Positions 35,403 to 46,364 of a stretch of 64,000 bases of DNA are shown here, piece after piece. A program made the position numbers and the translations under genes. Source of the DNA: Thermococcus siculi (GTDB lineage Archaea; Methanobacteriota_B; Thermococci; Thermococcales; Thermococcaceae); the NCBI RefSeq assembly GCF_002214505.1, contig NZ_CP015103.1, forward strand, positions 682,001 to 746,000. The letters are read 5' to 3'. The notes beneath the pieces are model-generated. The model saw only the letters and a program-made list of their open reading frames with translations. It ran no database searches and was not told the DNA's origin. Within the stretch, counting starts at the first letter, position 1. Each line of letters opens with the position of its first letter.

Positions 35403-35996
35403 TTAATCTTCCAACTTTTCAATCTCCTCTTCCAGCCTCTTCAGCTTTCCCTTGAACCTCCTTACTTGGGCGTTCGCCAGGGTGACTATCCTCTCAATGT
35501 AGGCCTCATCAACCCACAGCTCACCGTTCTCGCCCAGCGGGACGTCCATCCTCTCGGTAGATCGTATCTCCACCATCAGCTTCTTGTGGCTCACGCTCTT
35601 TATGTTAGAATACTTGAAACCGAGGCCTATCGCGAGGTTTAAGAGCTTCACAGCGTCCTCAAGCCCCCTTGCGGCAACATGAAGGATGGGACTTCTAACC
35701 AGAAACCAGAGCTGGCCGGAGCGGTGTTTTCCAGCGGCCTCAAGGACTTCCTTAACGCTAACCTCCCTGTGCCACTTGCCCAGCCAGACGGAGTTCACCT
35801 TGTCTCCAAAATCTGGCATCTCCATGACCGAAATCCTGCCGGAGCACGAGGAGGTCGTGAAGTAGTTGGGAAGGGCGTTTATCTTCTCCAGGAGGGGAAT
35901 TATGTCGTGGTCCACTTTGTCCTCTTCCAGAGCCTTTCTCAGGCCCTCCATCGCCCTCTCCTTCTGTTCTTCGAAGTTCTTGGTGTAGAGGAACAC
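35403..35996 (-). CDS. taw3: Wybutosine-pathway tRNA(Phe) methyltransferase Taw3
   Basis: 197 residues. LPNYFTTSSCSGRISVME is the TYW3/Taw3 signature, with SVWLGKWHREV, LWFLVRSPILHVAARGLEDA and GFKYSNIKSVSHKK further along. It methylates N4 of 7-aminocarboxypropyl-demethylwyosine at position 37 of tRNA-Phe. GTG 35996 with AGGTGAG upstream is the start. Convergent with the thermosome gene, 12 bases apart. Confidence 0.9.
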   Translation of the reverse strand: MFLYTKNFEEQKERAMEGLRKALEEDKVDHDIIPLLEKINALPNYFTTSSCSGRISVMEMPDFGDKVNSVWLGKWHREVSVKEVLEAAGKHRSGQLWFLVRSPILHVAARGLEDAVKLLNLAIGLGFKYSNIKSVSHKKLMVEIRSTERMDVPLGENGELWVDEAYIERIVTLANAQVRRFKGKLKRLEEEIEKLED

Positions 35997-36022
35997 CTTG
36001 GCTCACCTCGTTGCGTTTGGAA

Positions 36023-36355
36023 TCACTTTTCCAGGAGAATGAGTTTCAAGTTGGAAACTTCTGCTATTGCTATGAAGTCTGAATCGCGTGTTATCAACTC
36101 TTCTCCCCGGTTTATGCAGATTGCCGAGATTAGAAGGTCAGCGAACCCACGAGGTTCGCCTCTCTTGAGAAGCTTCTCCTGAAGGCGATGAGCTAAGATA
36201 AAGTCGTCAAGGGTGGGAAACAGGACATCCCCGTTAAAGCGTGAATATCGGGCGATTTGGGGGAATTCAACAAAGGTAACCCCAGTTATTGCCTCGTTTA
36301 TGTCTTCCTTATTTCTGACCCGGTCGATGGCAACGTTCGTGTCTATGACAGCCAT
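36023..36355 (-). CDS. vapC: VapC PIN-domain toxin
   Basis: 110 residues. MAVIDTNVAIDRVRNK (first Asp), TFVEFPQIARY (Glu), GFADLLISAICINRG (Asp) and LITRDSDFIAI (last Asp) give the full PIN acidic set. Related in layout to the VapC at 16.3 kb. Its ATG lies 13 bases inside the end of the upstream antitoxin gene. Confidence 0.88.
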   Translation of the reverse strand: MAVIDTNVAIDRVRNKEDINEAITGVTFVEFPQIARYSRFNGDVLFPTLDDFILAHRLQEKLLKRGEPRGFADLLISAICINRGEELITRDSDFIAIAEVSNLKLILLEK

Positions 36356-36564
36356 TTCAACCGACCCCTGTCCTTTTCCCGGATCTTCTCGATTTCTGAG
36401 GATATTTCAATACTCTCCTCCGTTTTTGAGATTCCCAACAGCTTCCTCAGTTCATCAATGCTCATTTCATTGGGAGAACTCTCCACCAGAGCCCGCAGGA
36501 GTGCCTCCCTAAACTTCTTCTCGTCAACCCAGTCAGGGACTGAGATTGTGATTACCTTTCCCAT
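36343..36564 (-). CDS. vapB: VapB-type antitoxin
   Basis: 73 residues. VITISVPDWVDEKKFREALL is a short beta-strand plus helix DNA-binding start, and NEMSIDELRKLLGISKTEES resembles MSMNEFRGLLREE in the antitoxin at 16.0 kb. GGGGAAGAGG precedes ATG 36564. Followed directly by its VapC. Confidence 0.82.
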   Translation of the reverse strand: MGKVITISVPDWVDEKKFREALLRALVESSPNEMSIDELRKLLGISKTEESIEISSEIEKIREKDRGRLKWLS

Positions 36565-36600
36565 CCTCTTCCCCGTTCATATTATGGGTAACTACAGGTT

Positions 36601-38586
36601 TTAACGTTTCTCCTCTTTTCTGGGGAGTTCAACAAAAGTTCCTTTCTCTTTCACGAACTCTATAAACCTCCTGTACGTGGGGTGGTTCGAGAGGGTCGAT
36701 GAATCTCCAACCGCTATGAGCTTCCTCTTCGCTCTAGTTAAGGAGACGTTCAGCCTCCTCAAATCTTTCAGGAAACCGAGTTCTCCCCTTTCATTGGAGC
36801 GGACGAAGGAGAGGATTATCGCCTCTTTCTCCCTTCCCTGATAACCGTCAACGGTTTTGACCTCAATATCTTCTCCAACCATCGAGCTTATCAAATCCCG
36901 CTGGTCATCGTAGGGCGTGATGATTCCTATCCACTCGGGCTTCACGCCAATCTTCATGAGCTTTTCAACGGCCTCCGCGACGAGCTTTGCCTCAAGCGGG
37001 TTCTCCCTGCTGTCGCTCCCCCTTCTCTGTCTCTCGAAGCGGTCTTCCCTCTTTGAGGTGTCTATGAAGACCAGCACGTTTTCGGGCTTGAGGACAGTAT
37101 TCCAGAAATCCCCGAGCTCGGGTTCTCTGACTCCTAAATCAGCCAGCGTAATGTTCCTAACGCTCTCGTGGGCCTCTATTTTGCCATCGTAGAACTCCCT
37201 GCTCGGGAACTCCATCAGTCTCTCGTTCATTCTGTATTGAACCGTCAGCATCTCGCTCTTCTCTGGATAGCGCTCGATTAGGCCCTCAAAGAGGGTCTTT
37301 GAAAGCTCCTTCGCCTTCCCGCTCAGTATTGTCGGCGGGAGCTGTCTGTGGTCTCCGGCAAGCACGAATCTTTTCGCCCTGTTTATCGGTACGAGAACGC
37401 TCGGGATGGTTGCCTGCGTCGCCTCGTCTATCACAGCCACGTCGTATTCGGCGTAGTCGATAACCTCTAGGCTGGCGGACGCATTGGTCGTCAGAACTAC
37501 ATTGGCTTCCCTGATGATCTCCCTTGCTATCCTCTCCTCAAGCTTCCTGGCATCGTCGAAGGTCTTCTGAACCTGCTGGTTGAGCTTTATCCACTCTGCC
37601 ATTTCCCTTATAAGCCGCACTGGAACTCCCCTCGTCCCGATTCCCTTTTCAGCGAGCCGCAGAATTTCCCTATCGCTCAACCCCCTCCTGTACTTTGGGG
37701 CCGGCTTGGTGAAGGTGTCCCTCTTCTCCTTGAGGTTCTCACCGATGACCCTAAGCTCCCTCAGCTCGCCGTAGAGGTCGTGCTGGGTTATGAGGTAAGC
37801 CAGAGTCGTCTCGTGGAGGGCCTTTGAGACCCTGCTCGGGTGGCCGACTCTTACAATCTTAAGCCCTGACTCCACCAGCCTCTCGACGATGTTGTCAACG
37901 GCGACGTTGCTCTCAGCCGTTGCGAGAACTTTGTGCCCCCTCTCAACTTCCTGCCTTATCAGCTCAACCAGCGTCCTTGTTTTTCCAGTCCCAAAGGGTC
38001 CGTGTATGAGAAAGAAGTCCTTACTTCCTAGTGCCAGGGATATGGCCCTCCTCTGGCTTGCGTTTAGGCTCTTATCAAAGGGGGTGAAATCAACCGGCTC
38101 GCTTTCCAGAGGTTCACGCAGGCCCAGATACAGCTCAAGGGCCTTTCTCCCACTCTCCCGCAGGTTGTCGAGGTTCTCCATCCAGCGCTTGAAGGTTATG
38201 TCGTTGGCGTAGAGGTCAATTCTAACGCCCTTAAGCGCCCACTCGGGAACGGTTTCAAGGGCAACCGTAAGGAAGCGCTTTCCCTTCTCCACGACGGTTC
38301 CGACGAGGTCGCTCCTGAGCGGGTCGCGTTTGCTTATAACGACGAGGTCGCCAACGCTTATCTCGGTCTTAATCTCCCTATTCCTTCCATATCTCACCAG
38401 AAAATAGCCGAGCTCCTCGCCAACTATCCTGCCGTTGAGGCTGAGAAGGGCCCTCCCAACTTTTTCTCTCTCCCTACCGCTGAGGCGCCTCATCTCAAGC
38501 TTCATGGCCTCAATCTCGGCCTTCCTCTCGAGCTCGACTAGCTCTTTGAGGTGAGAGATGAACTCCGCAAGCTTCTCTGCTCCCAT
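36601..38586 (-). CDS. SF1 (Upf1/IGHMBP2-like) DNA/RNA helicase
   Basis: 661 residues. Helicase motifs in order: Q-motif region [13 protein letters not shown], Walker [15 protein letters not shown] (about 193-206), Walker [15 protein letters not shown], motif [16 protein letters not shown], motif [13 protein letters not shown], motif [20 protein letters not shown], motif [18 protein letters not shown]. The N-terminal beta-barrel domain ([20 protein letters not shown]) is as in Smubp-2/IGHMBP2. Archaeal members are conserved but their substrate is unclear. Separate from the vapBC pair downstream by 37 bases. Confidence 0.9.
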   Translation of the reverse strand: MGAEKLAEFISHLKELVELERKAEIEAMKLEMRRLSGREREKVGRALLSLNGRIVGEELGYFLVRYGRNREIKTEISVGDLVVISKRDPLRSDLVGTVVEKGKRFLTVALETVPEWALKGVRIDLYANDITFKRWMENLDNLRESGRKALELYLGLREPLESEPVDFTPFDKSLNASQRRAISLALGSKDFFLIHGPFGTGKTRTLVELIRQEVERGHKVLATAESNVAVDNIVERLVESGLKIVRVGHPSRVSKALHETTLAYLITQHDLYGELRELRVIGENLKEKRDTFTKPAPKYRRGLSDREILRLAEKGIGTRGVPVRLIREMAEWIKLNQQVQKTFDDARKLEERIAREIIREANVVLTTNASASLEVIDYAEYDVAVIDEATQATIPSVLVPINRAKRFVLAGDHRQLPPTILSGKAKELSKTLFEGLIERYPEKSEMLTVQYRMNERLMEFPSREFYDGKIEAHESVRNITLADLGVREPELGDFWNTVLKPENVLVFIDTSKREDRFERQRRGSDSRENPLEAKLVAEAVEKLMKIGVKPEWIGIITPYDDQRDLISSMVGEDIEVKTVDGYQGREKEAIILSFVRSNERGELGFLKDLRRLNVSLTRAKRKLIAVGDSSTLSNHPTYRRFIEFVKEKGTFVELPRKEEKR

Positions 38587-38733
38587 TTTTTTCTCCCGGT
38601 TTCAAAAAGAGATGTGCCTTAAAAGAGTTGAGGGTGGTCAGCCCATGCGAGTTTCCTCATCGCTCGGACGAAACTTCCCTCATCATCCCGGAGAAGGTAG
38701 AAGTGAGGGGTTAAAAAGGTAGGCGTTGCCCAC

Positions 38734-39024
38734 CTAATAGATGCACGAGAGAATGTCCCTCTGGAACGACTTTAGGGCCTTCCAGTGGCGTTCGCTGACC
38801 TCTCCGCTCCAGGAAACGCGCTCGTAGAAGCGCTCCAGCTCGTCTAGCAGATATTCCATGTACTCCCTGCGCTGTCCACCCACGAAGCTGTTGCCAAGCA
38901 GTTTGCCCCTCAGAAACGGCATCACCTCCGACGGTCGACCAAGGGCCGCCCAGAAAAGGCCTTCCTTTAGGATTTCGCCCAAGAGCTCCTCAAAACCAAA
39001 GTTTTCAATGCTCTCAGCGGAGGG
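38734..39024 (-). pseudogene. Probable remnant or truncated hypothetical protein
   Basis: An open frame of about 96 codons bounded upstream by TAA near 39037-39039 on the minus strand. It has protein-like content (PSAESIENFGFEELL, RREYMEYLLDELERFYERV) but no ATG or GTG at its beginning; the first possible start is TTG 38982 without a clear ribosome site. The coding-looking sequence runs upstream of that TTG, so the N-terminus has probably been lost. I do not recognise the family. An expressed 82-residue TTG-initiated protein remains possible. Confidence 0.4.
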
Positions 39025-39198
39025 TTTGGCCCTCCCCCCTTATCCTTATCGAAACGGCTGCCTCCATCGGAATCACCGAGATAGCTGTACACCGGTGCAT
39101 ATTTTAGTCTTTCGGGATTGTGGTTGTATCGATGATGAAAAACGGGAGAAAAGCGGGGTGAGTTTGGATGAACGTTTTCAAATTTTGGCTGGATTTTG

Positions 39199-39279
39199 TC
39201 AAATCATCAGCGCTATGACCCCTATTGCCATCATTATCGGGGCCGCATAGGAGAGTGCTATCAGGAGCCTCTTCTTCAT
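39199..39279 (-). CDS. 26-residue membrane micro-protein
   Basis: ATG 39279 has GGTGAT six bases upstream and reads MKKRLLIALSY followed by one hydrophobic helix to the stop. A TATA-like CTTTTAAGC lies at about 39312-39320 on the minus strand, putting transcription start near 39289. A perfect 7-bp inverted repeat sits exactly between the box and the start. The promoter, operator-like dyad, ribosome site and clean helix together support a real tiny gene. Function unknown. The rest of 39040-39463 holds no other convincing gene. Confidence 0.5.
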   Translation of the reverse strand: MKKRLLIALSYAAPIMMAIGVIALMI

Positions 39280-39290
39280 TTGGGATCACC

Positions 39291-39306
39291 GTGCACGGAC
39301 GTGCAC
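39291..39306. promoter_or_regulatory. Operator-like palindrome GTGCACG-GA-CGTGCAC
   Basis: Perfect 7-bp arms with a 2-bp centre, lying between the TATA-like box (near 39315) and predicted transcription start of the 26-residue gene on the minus strand. Placement fits a repressor site; no regulator is suggested by the sequence. Confidence 0.45.
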
Positions 39307-39439
39307 ATTTGCTTAAAAGGTTTACGTTTGTAAAGAACACGAAATTCCCCCATGGGGTTCCTTATCCTGGCCGAGTCTTGTATCCTGGTTTGATCTCCGC
39401 CGTGGAAACCCTTAAAAACCCTTGACAGGTTCAAGTTAA

Positions 39440-40924
<1,485 letters not shown>

Positions 40925-40928
40925 ATCA

Positions 40929-40962
40929 AAACTTTTTTATTTGATTTTTTGCTTCTTTTTGT
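40929..40962 (+). terminator. T-rich terminator region after guaB, overlapping a TATA-like box
   Basis: Three T runs (CTTTTTTATTTGATTTTTTGCTTCTTTTTG) follow the guaB stop. Archaeal polymerase terminates at such U-tracts. The same stretch may also provide the promoter of the lamin-tail gene at 40975. Confidence 0.45.
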
Positions 40963-40974
40963 TGGTGGTAATTA

Positions 40975-41607
40975 ATGAGATGGGTTATCCATGCGGTACT
41001 TGTACTGATATTAGGTTTCGTAGCTTCCGTGGTTGTGGCATCCCCCAATGTTGTGATAAATGAGATTATGTACGATCCACCGACCTCCATGGGCAGTGAC
41101 TATGACTACGAGTGGATCGAACTTTACAATCCCACAGACGCTGACGTTGCCATCGGGGGATGGGTCCTTAAAGACGCTGGAGGGGGCGGGTATACTTTTC
41201 CACAGGAGTCAATCATTCCTGCTGGTGGGTACGTTATTGTCGCTCGCGACGCCACTGCGGTAAAGGGATACTATGTTACAGACGGCTCTTTCGATGCCAC
41301 CGCGGTTTACGGCGATGCAACATTCACCCTGAACAATAACGGGGACACAATTACTCTGTTGGATGATCAGGGGAACATTGTCGATGAAGTTCAGTATTCA
41401 CCAAGCTGGGGAGCGAATGGGAATGGTAAGACCCTAGAACGCAGGGATCCGAATGGTTCATCAAGCGATCAATCCAGCTGGGCGGAGAGTGAGAAGGATG
41501 GAGGAACTCCCACTTATGCCAACACTGTACATGCCCCATTCTTTGGAGCGCCGTTGGTGGTGATCATTCTCATGGCGGGCATCCTCTTTTCCTTCCGGCG
41601 TCGGTAG
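40975..41607 (+). CDS. Secreted lamin-tail-domain protein with archaeosortase-type C-terminus
   Basis: 210 residues. Signal peptide (VIHAVLVLILGFVASVVVA), then a lamin-tail domain opening with NVVINEIMYDPP and YEWIELYNPTDADVAIGGW and continuing GGYVIVARD and TFTLNNNGDTITLLDDQGN. The protein ends APFFG, a membrane helix and FRRR, close to the VPFFS tails of the two secreted proteins at 5.5-10.1 kb. GGTGGTAATTA precedes ATG 40975. Probably displayed at the surface; lamin-tail domains often bind nucleic acid or support secreted nucleases, but no nuclease motif is present. Confidence 0.85.
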   Translation: MRWVIHAVLVLILGFVASVVVASPNVVINEIMYDPPTSMGSDYDYEWIELYNPTDADVAIGGWVLKDAGGGGYTFPQESIIPAGGYVIVARDATAVKGYYVTDGSFDATAVYGDATFTLNNNGDTITLLDDQGNIVDEVQYSPSWGANGNGKTLERRDPNGSSSDQSSWAESEKDGGTPTYANTVHAPFFGAPLVVIILMAGILFSFRRR

Positions 41608-41650
41608 AAAAGCGTTTAAGCTTTCCCTCCTCTTTTCTCCCGGTGGTGAG

Positions 41651-43051
41651 ATGACCTCGGTTGGTATAATCGGTGACGGCGCCGCCGGCCTGACGGCCGC
41701 GATAGCCCTCGCGAGGAGAGGTTTTGAGGTTACTGTCATCGGAAAGGGCTTTAAGAATACGAACTCCTACCTGGCTCAGGCTGGAATAGCCCTTCCAGTA
41801 CTCGATGGAGATTCCCTCAGGGCGCATTTCGTCGATACCGTTCGCGCGGGCAAGTACCTCAACGACGAAGAGGCTGTGTGGAACGTTCTGAGCAAGGCGA
41901 GCGAGGCCTACGACTTTTTAACCTCCCTGGGCCTGGAGTTCGAGACCAACGAGACCGAGGGCGGTCACTCCTTCCCGAGGGTATTCACGATAAAGAACGA
42001 GACCGGGAAGCACATGATGAACGTCCTCCACATAGCAGCGAGGGAGCTTGGGGTCAACTTCGTCGAGGGCCTTGCCGAGGAGCTGGCCGTAAAAGATGGG
42101 AGGGCTTACGGCGTCTTCCTCGATGGCGAGCTCTTGGAATTCGACGCGACGGTTGTGGCCACTGGTGGCTTCGCCGGCCTCTTCAGGTACACCGCCGGCT
42201 CACCTTTAACTGTTGGCCTCCTCATCGGGGACGCGGTGATGAAAGGGGCTTTTGCGAGGGATTTGGAGTTCGTCCAGTTCCATCCGACGGGCTACATGGG
42301 AAAATCCGGTGTGAAGCTCGTGAGCGAGGCCGTCCGCGGTGCAGGCGCGAGACTCGTGACCGATGAAGGCGAGCGCTTCGTCAACGAGCTGTCCACGAGG
42401 GACATCGTTGCGAGGGCCATCTACCTCCAGATGCTCGCCGGGAGAAGGGTCTACCTCGACGCTACTGGCATAGAGGACTTCAAAAGGCGCTTCCCCCAGA
42501 TATACGCCTTTCTGGGGAAGGACGGCATAGATCCCTCGAAGGACTTAATCCCCGTCTCCCCGATAGCCCACTACACCATTGGAGGTATAGCAGTCGACCT
42601 CTGGTACAGGACGGCAATAAAGGGTCTCTACGCTGTAGGTGAAGCCGCCAGCAACGGCTTCCACGGGGCCAACAGGCTGGCCAGCAACTCGCTCCTCGAG
42701 TGCGTCGTCTCCGGCCTCGAGGTGGCCAGAACGATAGCGAGGGACAGGCCTAGGGCCAGTGGGGTTCCAGACGTTCCGTACACCTTCGATGGGCTGGGTG
42801 ACATCGACTCCATCAGGGAGCTGCTCTGGGAGCACGCCGGGATAGTCCGGACCGGAGAAAGGCTGAGGGAAGGGCTAACAAAGCTGAAAGGCGTTGATGC
42901 AGACCCAAGGCTGAAGCTCCTCGCGAAAGGCCTCTTGGAGTGTGCCCTGGCAAGGGAGGAGAGCAGAGGCTCCCACTACCGCGAGGACTTCCCGGTTATG
43001 AGGAAGGAGTTCGAGAGGCCGGGCTTCTTCGCCGGGAGATGCGGGCTGTAA
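41651..43051 (+). CDS. nadB: L-aspartate oxidase
   Basis: 466 residues, FAD flavoprotein that oxidises aspartate to iminoaspartate in NAD synthesis. GDGAAGLTAAIALARRGFEV is the FAD site; FVQFHPTGYMG, REAVRGAGARLV-like SEAVRGAGARLVTDEGERFV and GFHGANRLASNSLLECVVSG are conserved. Shorter than the roughly 540-residue bacterial enzyme, as usual in archaea. GGTGGTGAG precedes ATG 41651. Confidence 0.93.
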   Translation: MTSVGIIGDGAAGLTAAIALARRGFEVTVIGKGFKNTNSYLAQAGIALPVLDGDSLRAHFVDTVRAGKYLNDEEAVWNVLSKASEAYDFLTSLGLEFETNETEGGHSFPRVFTIKNETGKHMMNVLHIAARELGVNFVEGLAEELAVKDGRAYGVFLDGELLEFDATVVATGGFAGLFRYTAGSPLTVGLLIGDAVMKGAFARDLEFVQFHPTGYMGKSGVKLVSEAVRGAGARLVTDEGERFVNELSTRDIVARAIYLQMLAGRRVYLDATGIEDFKRRFPQIYAFLGKDGIDPSKDLIPVSPIAHYTIGGIAVDLWYRTAIKGLYAVGEAASNGFHGANRLASNSLLECVVSGLEVARTIARDRPRASGVPDVPYTFDGLGDIDSIRELLWEHAGIVRTGERLREGLTKLKGVDADPRLKLLAKGLLECALAREESRGSHYREDFPVMRKEFERPGFFAGRCGL

Positions 43052-43114
43052 CCAAAGGTGGCCAAAAACCCTTTTAACGCCCTTCATTTATTCCACTCCA
43101 AGAGGGGTGAGAGC

Positions 43115-44023
43115 ATGGAACGCGAGAGGCTTGTTGAGGAGATAATGAGGCTTAAGGAGGAAAGGAACGCCATAATCATGGCCCACAACTATCAGCTACC
43201 GGAGGTTCAGGACATAGCGGACTTCCTCGGCGACAGCCTTGAGCTGGCGAGGAAGGCGGTGAACGTTGATGCAGAAGTCATAGTCTTTGCCGGCGTCGAC
43301 TTCATGGCAGAGACGGCGAAAATCCTCAATCCTGATAAAACCGTTCTCCTTCCGACGAGGAGGGCCACATGCGCGATGGCCAACATGCTGAAGCCGGAGC
43401 ACATAATCGAGGTGAAGAAAAAATACCCAGACGCTCCCGTTGTCCTCTACGTCAACACAACGGCCGAGACCAAGGCTCTGGCTGACGTGACTGTAACCTC
43501 TGCCAACGCGGTGAAGATAGTTTCCAAGCTTGACTCGGACGTCATAATCTTCGGTCCGGACAGGAATCTGGCCCATTACGTCGCAAAGCAGACCGGGAAG
43601 AAAGTCATCCCCGTTCCTGAATACGGCCACTGCTACGTCCACAGGAAGTTCACGCTGGAGGACGTTGAGCGCGCAAGGGAACTCTATCCGAACGCCAAGC
43701 TGATGGTTCACCCGGAGTGCGAGCCTGAAGTGCAGGAGAGGGCCGACATAATAGTCTCTACGGGAGGAATGATAAGGCGCGCGAGGGAGTGGAACGAGTG
43801 GGTCGTCTTCACGGAGAGGGAGATGGTCTACAGACTCAGCAAGCTCTACCCAGACATCAAGTTCCATCCCGCTAAGGAGGACGCGACCTGTATAGGAATG
43901 AAGGCGATAACGCTCCAGCACGTCTACGAGTCTCTCCGCGATATGAAGTACGAGGTGGAAGTGCCGGAGGAGATAGCGGAGAAGGCGAGGAAGGCGATAG
44001 AGAGGATGCTGGAGATGAGTTAA
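43115..44023 (+). CDS. nadA: Quinolinate synthase
   Basis: 302 residues. Condenses iminoaspartate with dihydroxyacetone phosphate. The three [4Fe-4S] cysteines are visible in [21 protein letters not shown] and [32 protein letters not shown] is the N-terminal signature. The frame opens at 43058, but ATG 43115 has GAGGGGTGAGAG upstream. Follows nadB by 63 bases. Confidence 0.95.
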   Translation: MERERLVEEIMRLKEERNAIIMAHNYQLPEVQDIADFLGDSLELARKAVNVDAEVIVFAGVDFMAETAKILNPDKTVLLPTRRATCAMANMLKPEHIIEVKKKYPDAPVVLYVNTTAETKALADVTVTSANAVKIVSKLDSDVIIFGPDRNLAHYVAKQTGKKVIPVPEYGHCYVHRKFTLEDVERARELYPNAKLMVHPECEPEVQERADIIVSTGGMIRRAREWNEWVVFTEREMVYRLSKLYPDIKFHPAKEDATCIGMKAITLQHVYESLRDMKYEVEVPEEIAEKARKAIERMLEMS

Positions 44024-44100
44024 GTCTGGAGGGAAAGATTCTACAGCTTTTGTTAATTACAGAGGGAAACTTTTTAAGGATTTTTACCTCTTTATTTAAC

Positions 44101-45411
44101 ATGAGCCGCGAGGAAACGATAGCCCAGATTGTGATGGACTATCTCAACCTCAGCGTTGAAGGTGTCGAGCGTGAGCTGAGGGTTCCTGAGGACATCCGAA
44201 TAAACAAGGCAATAACAATAATCGGGCCGAGGAGGGCCGGAAAGACTTTCTACCTCCTTCAAAAGTTTTCCAAACTGAGGAAGTCGGATAAAGCGGCCGT
44301 CTTCTTCCCCCTCGACGATGACAGGATATACCCTCCAACGCCCGAGGACCTTTCAGCTCTCGTGAAGGTGTTCTACGAGCTCTTCCCGGATGCCGACGAG
44401 AAGTACCTTTTCCTCGATGAGATTCAGAACGTCCCCAACTGGGAGCTTTTCGTTAAGCGCGTCATGGAACGCGATGGATTCAGGGTTTACTTAACCGGCT
44501 CCTCTTCAAAACTTCTCAGCAGGGAGATAGCAACGGCCCTTCGGGGAAGAACTCTAACCTTCGAGATGCTACCCTTCAGCTTCCGGGAGTTCCTTAGAGC
44601 GAAGGGGATTGAGGTGGGCAGGTATCTCTCGACGAGAGAAGAGGCGGTTGTCAAGACTCTTCTGAGGGAATATCTGGAGTTCGGCGGCTTTCCAGAGGTG
44701 GTTCTTATCGAGGACAGATACCTGAAGCGGAAAACGCTTTCAGAGTATGTGGATGTGATGCTGTATCGTGACGTTGTTGAAAGGCACGGGGTAAAGAATC
44801 TAAAAGCTGTGAGGCTGTTCCTGAAGCTTCTCATAACGTCCTTTGCCAAGGAGTTCTCGGTGAACCGAACGGCTAGGTACATGAAGGGCATTGGCGTGGA
44901 GGTCAGCAAGAACACCCTCTACAGCTACTTCGACTACTTTGAAGAGGCCTACGTCATCTTCCAGCTCAAGAAATTTTCCTACAACCTGAGGGAGGTTGAG
45001 AAGAGCCTTCCCAAGGTTTACGTCGTTGATACGGGTTTGATAAACGCTTACTCACTTCGCTTCGGGGAGACCCTCGGCAGACTCATCGAGAACGCCGTTT
45101 TCCTTGAACTTAAGAGGCGTGAAAAGGAGATTTACTACTTCAAGGACGAGCGTGGGAGAGAGGTTGATTTTCTCGTGAAGGATGGAAAGGACATCTCTGA
45201 GCTCATACAGGTAAGTTATTCACTTGAAGCCCCTGAAACGTTCGAAAGGGAGGTCTCGGCACTGCTGGGTGCCTCGGAGAAACTTGACTGCGAAAACCTA
45301 ACGATAATAAACTGGGACAGGGATGGGGTTCTTGATATTCGGGGGAAAAAGGTCAGACTCATCCCTCTCTGGAAGTTCCTGCTTGGAGGTGAAGGTGATG
45401 ATGCACGTTAG
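44101..45411 (+). CDS. Archaeal AAA ATPase with DUF4143 C-terminal domain
   Basis: 436 residues. Walker A GPRRAGKTFYLLQKF, Walker B KYLFLDEIQNVPNWELFVKR, sensor-like VYLTGSSSKLLSREIATALR, and a C-terminal DUF4143 domain whose REVDFLVKDGKDISELIQV resembles a PD-(D/E)xK nuclease core. No ribosome site precedes ATG 44101, and a CTTTTTAAGG box sits about 30 bases upstream, so it is probably leaderless with its own promoter. It lies between nadA and nadC and overlaps the nadC start by 14 bases, an insertion into the nad operon. Function unknown; such genes are lineage-expanded and may be selfish or defensive. Confidence 0.88.
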   Translation: MSREETIAQIVMDYLNLSVEGVERELRVPEDIRINKAITIIGPRRAGKTFYLLQKFSKLRKSDKAAVFFPLDDDRIYPPTPEDLSALVKVFYELFPDADEKYLFLDEIQNVPNWELFVKRVMERDGFRVYLTGSSSKLLSREIATALRGRTLTFEMLPFSFREFLRAKGIEVGRYLSTREEAVVKTLLREYLEFGGFPEVVLIEDRYLKRKTLSEYVDVMLYRDVVERHGVKNLKAVRLFLKLLITSFAKEFSVNRTARYMKGIGVEVSKNTLYSYFDYFEEAYVIFQLKKFSYNLREVEKSLPKVYVVDTGLINAYSLRFGETLGRLIENAVFLELKRREKEIYYFKDERGREVDFLVKDGKDISELIQVSYSLEAPETFEREVSALLGASEKLDCENLTIINWDRDGVLDIRGKKVRLIPLWKFLLGGEGDDAR

Positions 45412-46231
45412 TTATCTCCTGCGCTTCATCGAGGAAGACGCCCCCTTCGGCGACGTCACGAGCGAGGCTGTAATCCCCGAGGGGATGGAGGCAAGGGCCG
45501 TTATAATCGCGAAGCAGGACGGTGTCATAGCCGGCGTTGAGGAGGCGAAGGCACTCTTCGAGCACTTTGGGGTTGATGTTGGGGTCAGGAAGCGGGACGG
45601 CGAGACCGTTAAGAAGGGAGATATTATCCTTGAGCTTGAGGGCAACGCAAGGGCAATTCTCCTCGTCGAGAGGACGGCACTCAACGTTATGGGCAGGATG
45701 AGCGGGATTGCGACCGAGGTTAGAAGGCTCGTCGAGAAGGTTAGAGCGGTCAACCCGAAGGTCAGAGTGGCAGGCACGAGGAAGACCCTGCTGAAGCCCA
45801 TAGATAAGCGCGCTATTCTCATCGGAGGCGGTGAACCCCACCGCTTCTCGCTGAGCGACGCGATACTCATAAAGGACAACCACCTCGCTTTGGTCCCACT
45901 GGAGGAGGCAATAAGGCGCGCGAAGGCCTTCAGCGTTTACAAGGTCGTCGAGGTGGAAGTGGAGAGCCTTGAAGATGCCATGAAAGCTGCCAGAGCCGGC
46001 GCTGATGTGATCATGCTCGACAACATGGCGCCCGAGGAGATTGAGGAGGTCCTTGAGGCGCTGAAGCGTGAGGGACTGAGAGATAAGGTCAAAATCGAGG
46101 TCTCCGGCGGGATAACACCGGAGAACATAGCCGAGTACGCAAAGCTCGACATCGACGTCATCAGCCTCGGCTACCTCACTCACTCGGTGAAGAACTTCGA
46201 TGTCAGCCTTGAGATGATTGGAAAGGTCTGA
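45398..46231 (+). CDS. nadC: Nicotinate-nucleotide pyrophosphorylase (quinolinate phosphoribosyltransferase)
   Basis: 277 residues. Converts quinolinate and PRPP to nicotinate mononucleotide. [49 protein letters not shown] and [12 protein letters not shown]-like [17 protein letters not shown] are diagnostic. The frame opens at 45323; ATG 45398 (or 45401) follows GGAGGTGA. Begins within the end of the DUF4143 ATPase gene. Confidence 0.95.
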   Translation: MMHVSYLLRFIEEDAPFGDVTSEAVIPEGMEARAVIIAKQDGVIAGVEEAKALFEHFGVDVGVRKRDGETVKKGDIILELEGNARAILLVERTALNVMGRMSGIATEVRRLVEKVRAVNPKVRVAGTRKTLLKPIDKRAILIGGGEPHRFSLSDAILIKDNHLALVPLEEAIRRAKAFSVYKVVEVEVESLEDAMKAARAGADVIMLDNMAPEEIEEVLEALKREGLRDKVKIEVSGGITPENIAEYAKLDIDVISLGYLTHSVKNFDVSLEMIGKV

Positions 46232-46364
46232 GCGAAGACGCTTTGATTTTTCCTCCATTTCTGTGAAGATTTTTGATGGCGAAAGGCGCTCTTCCGCGGC
46301 AAGGCTTATATTCAAGTTTCTCCTTGAGATTAATTGCAAGTCAAAACTTGAAAAGGTGATGGAC

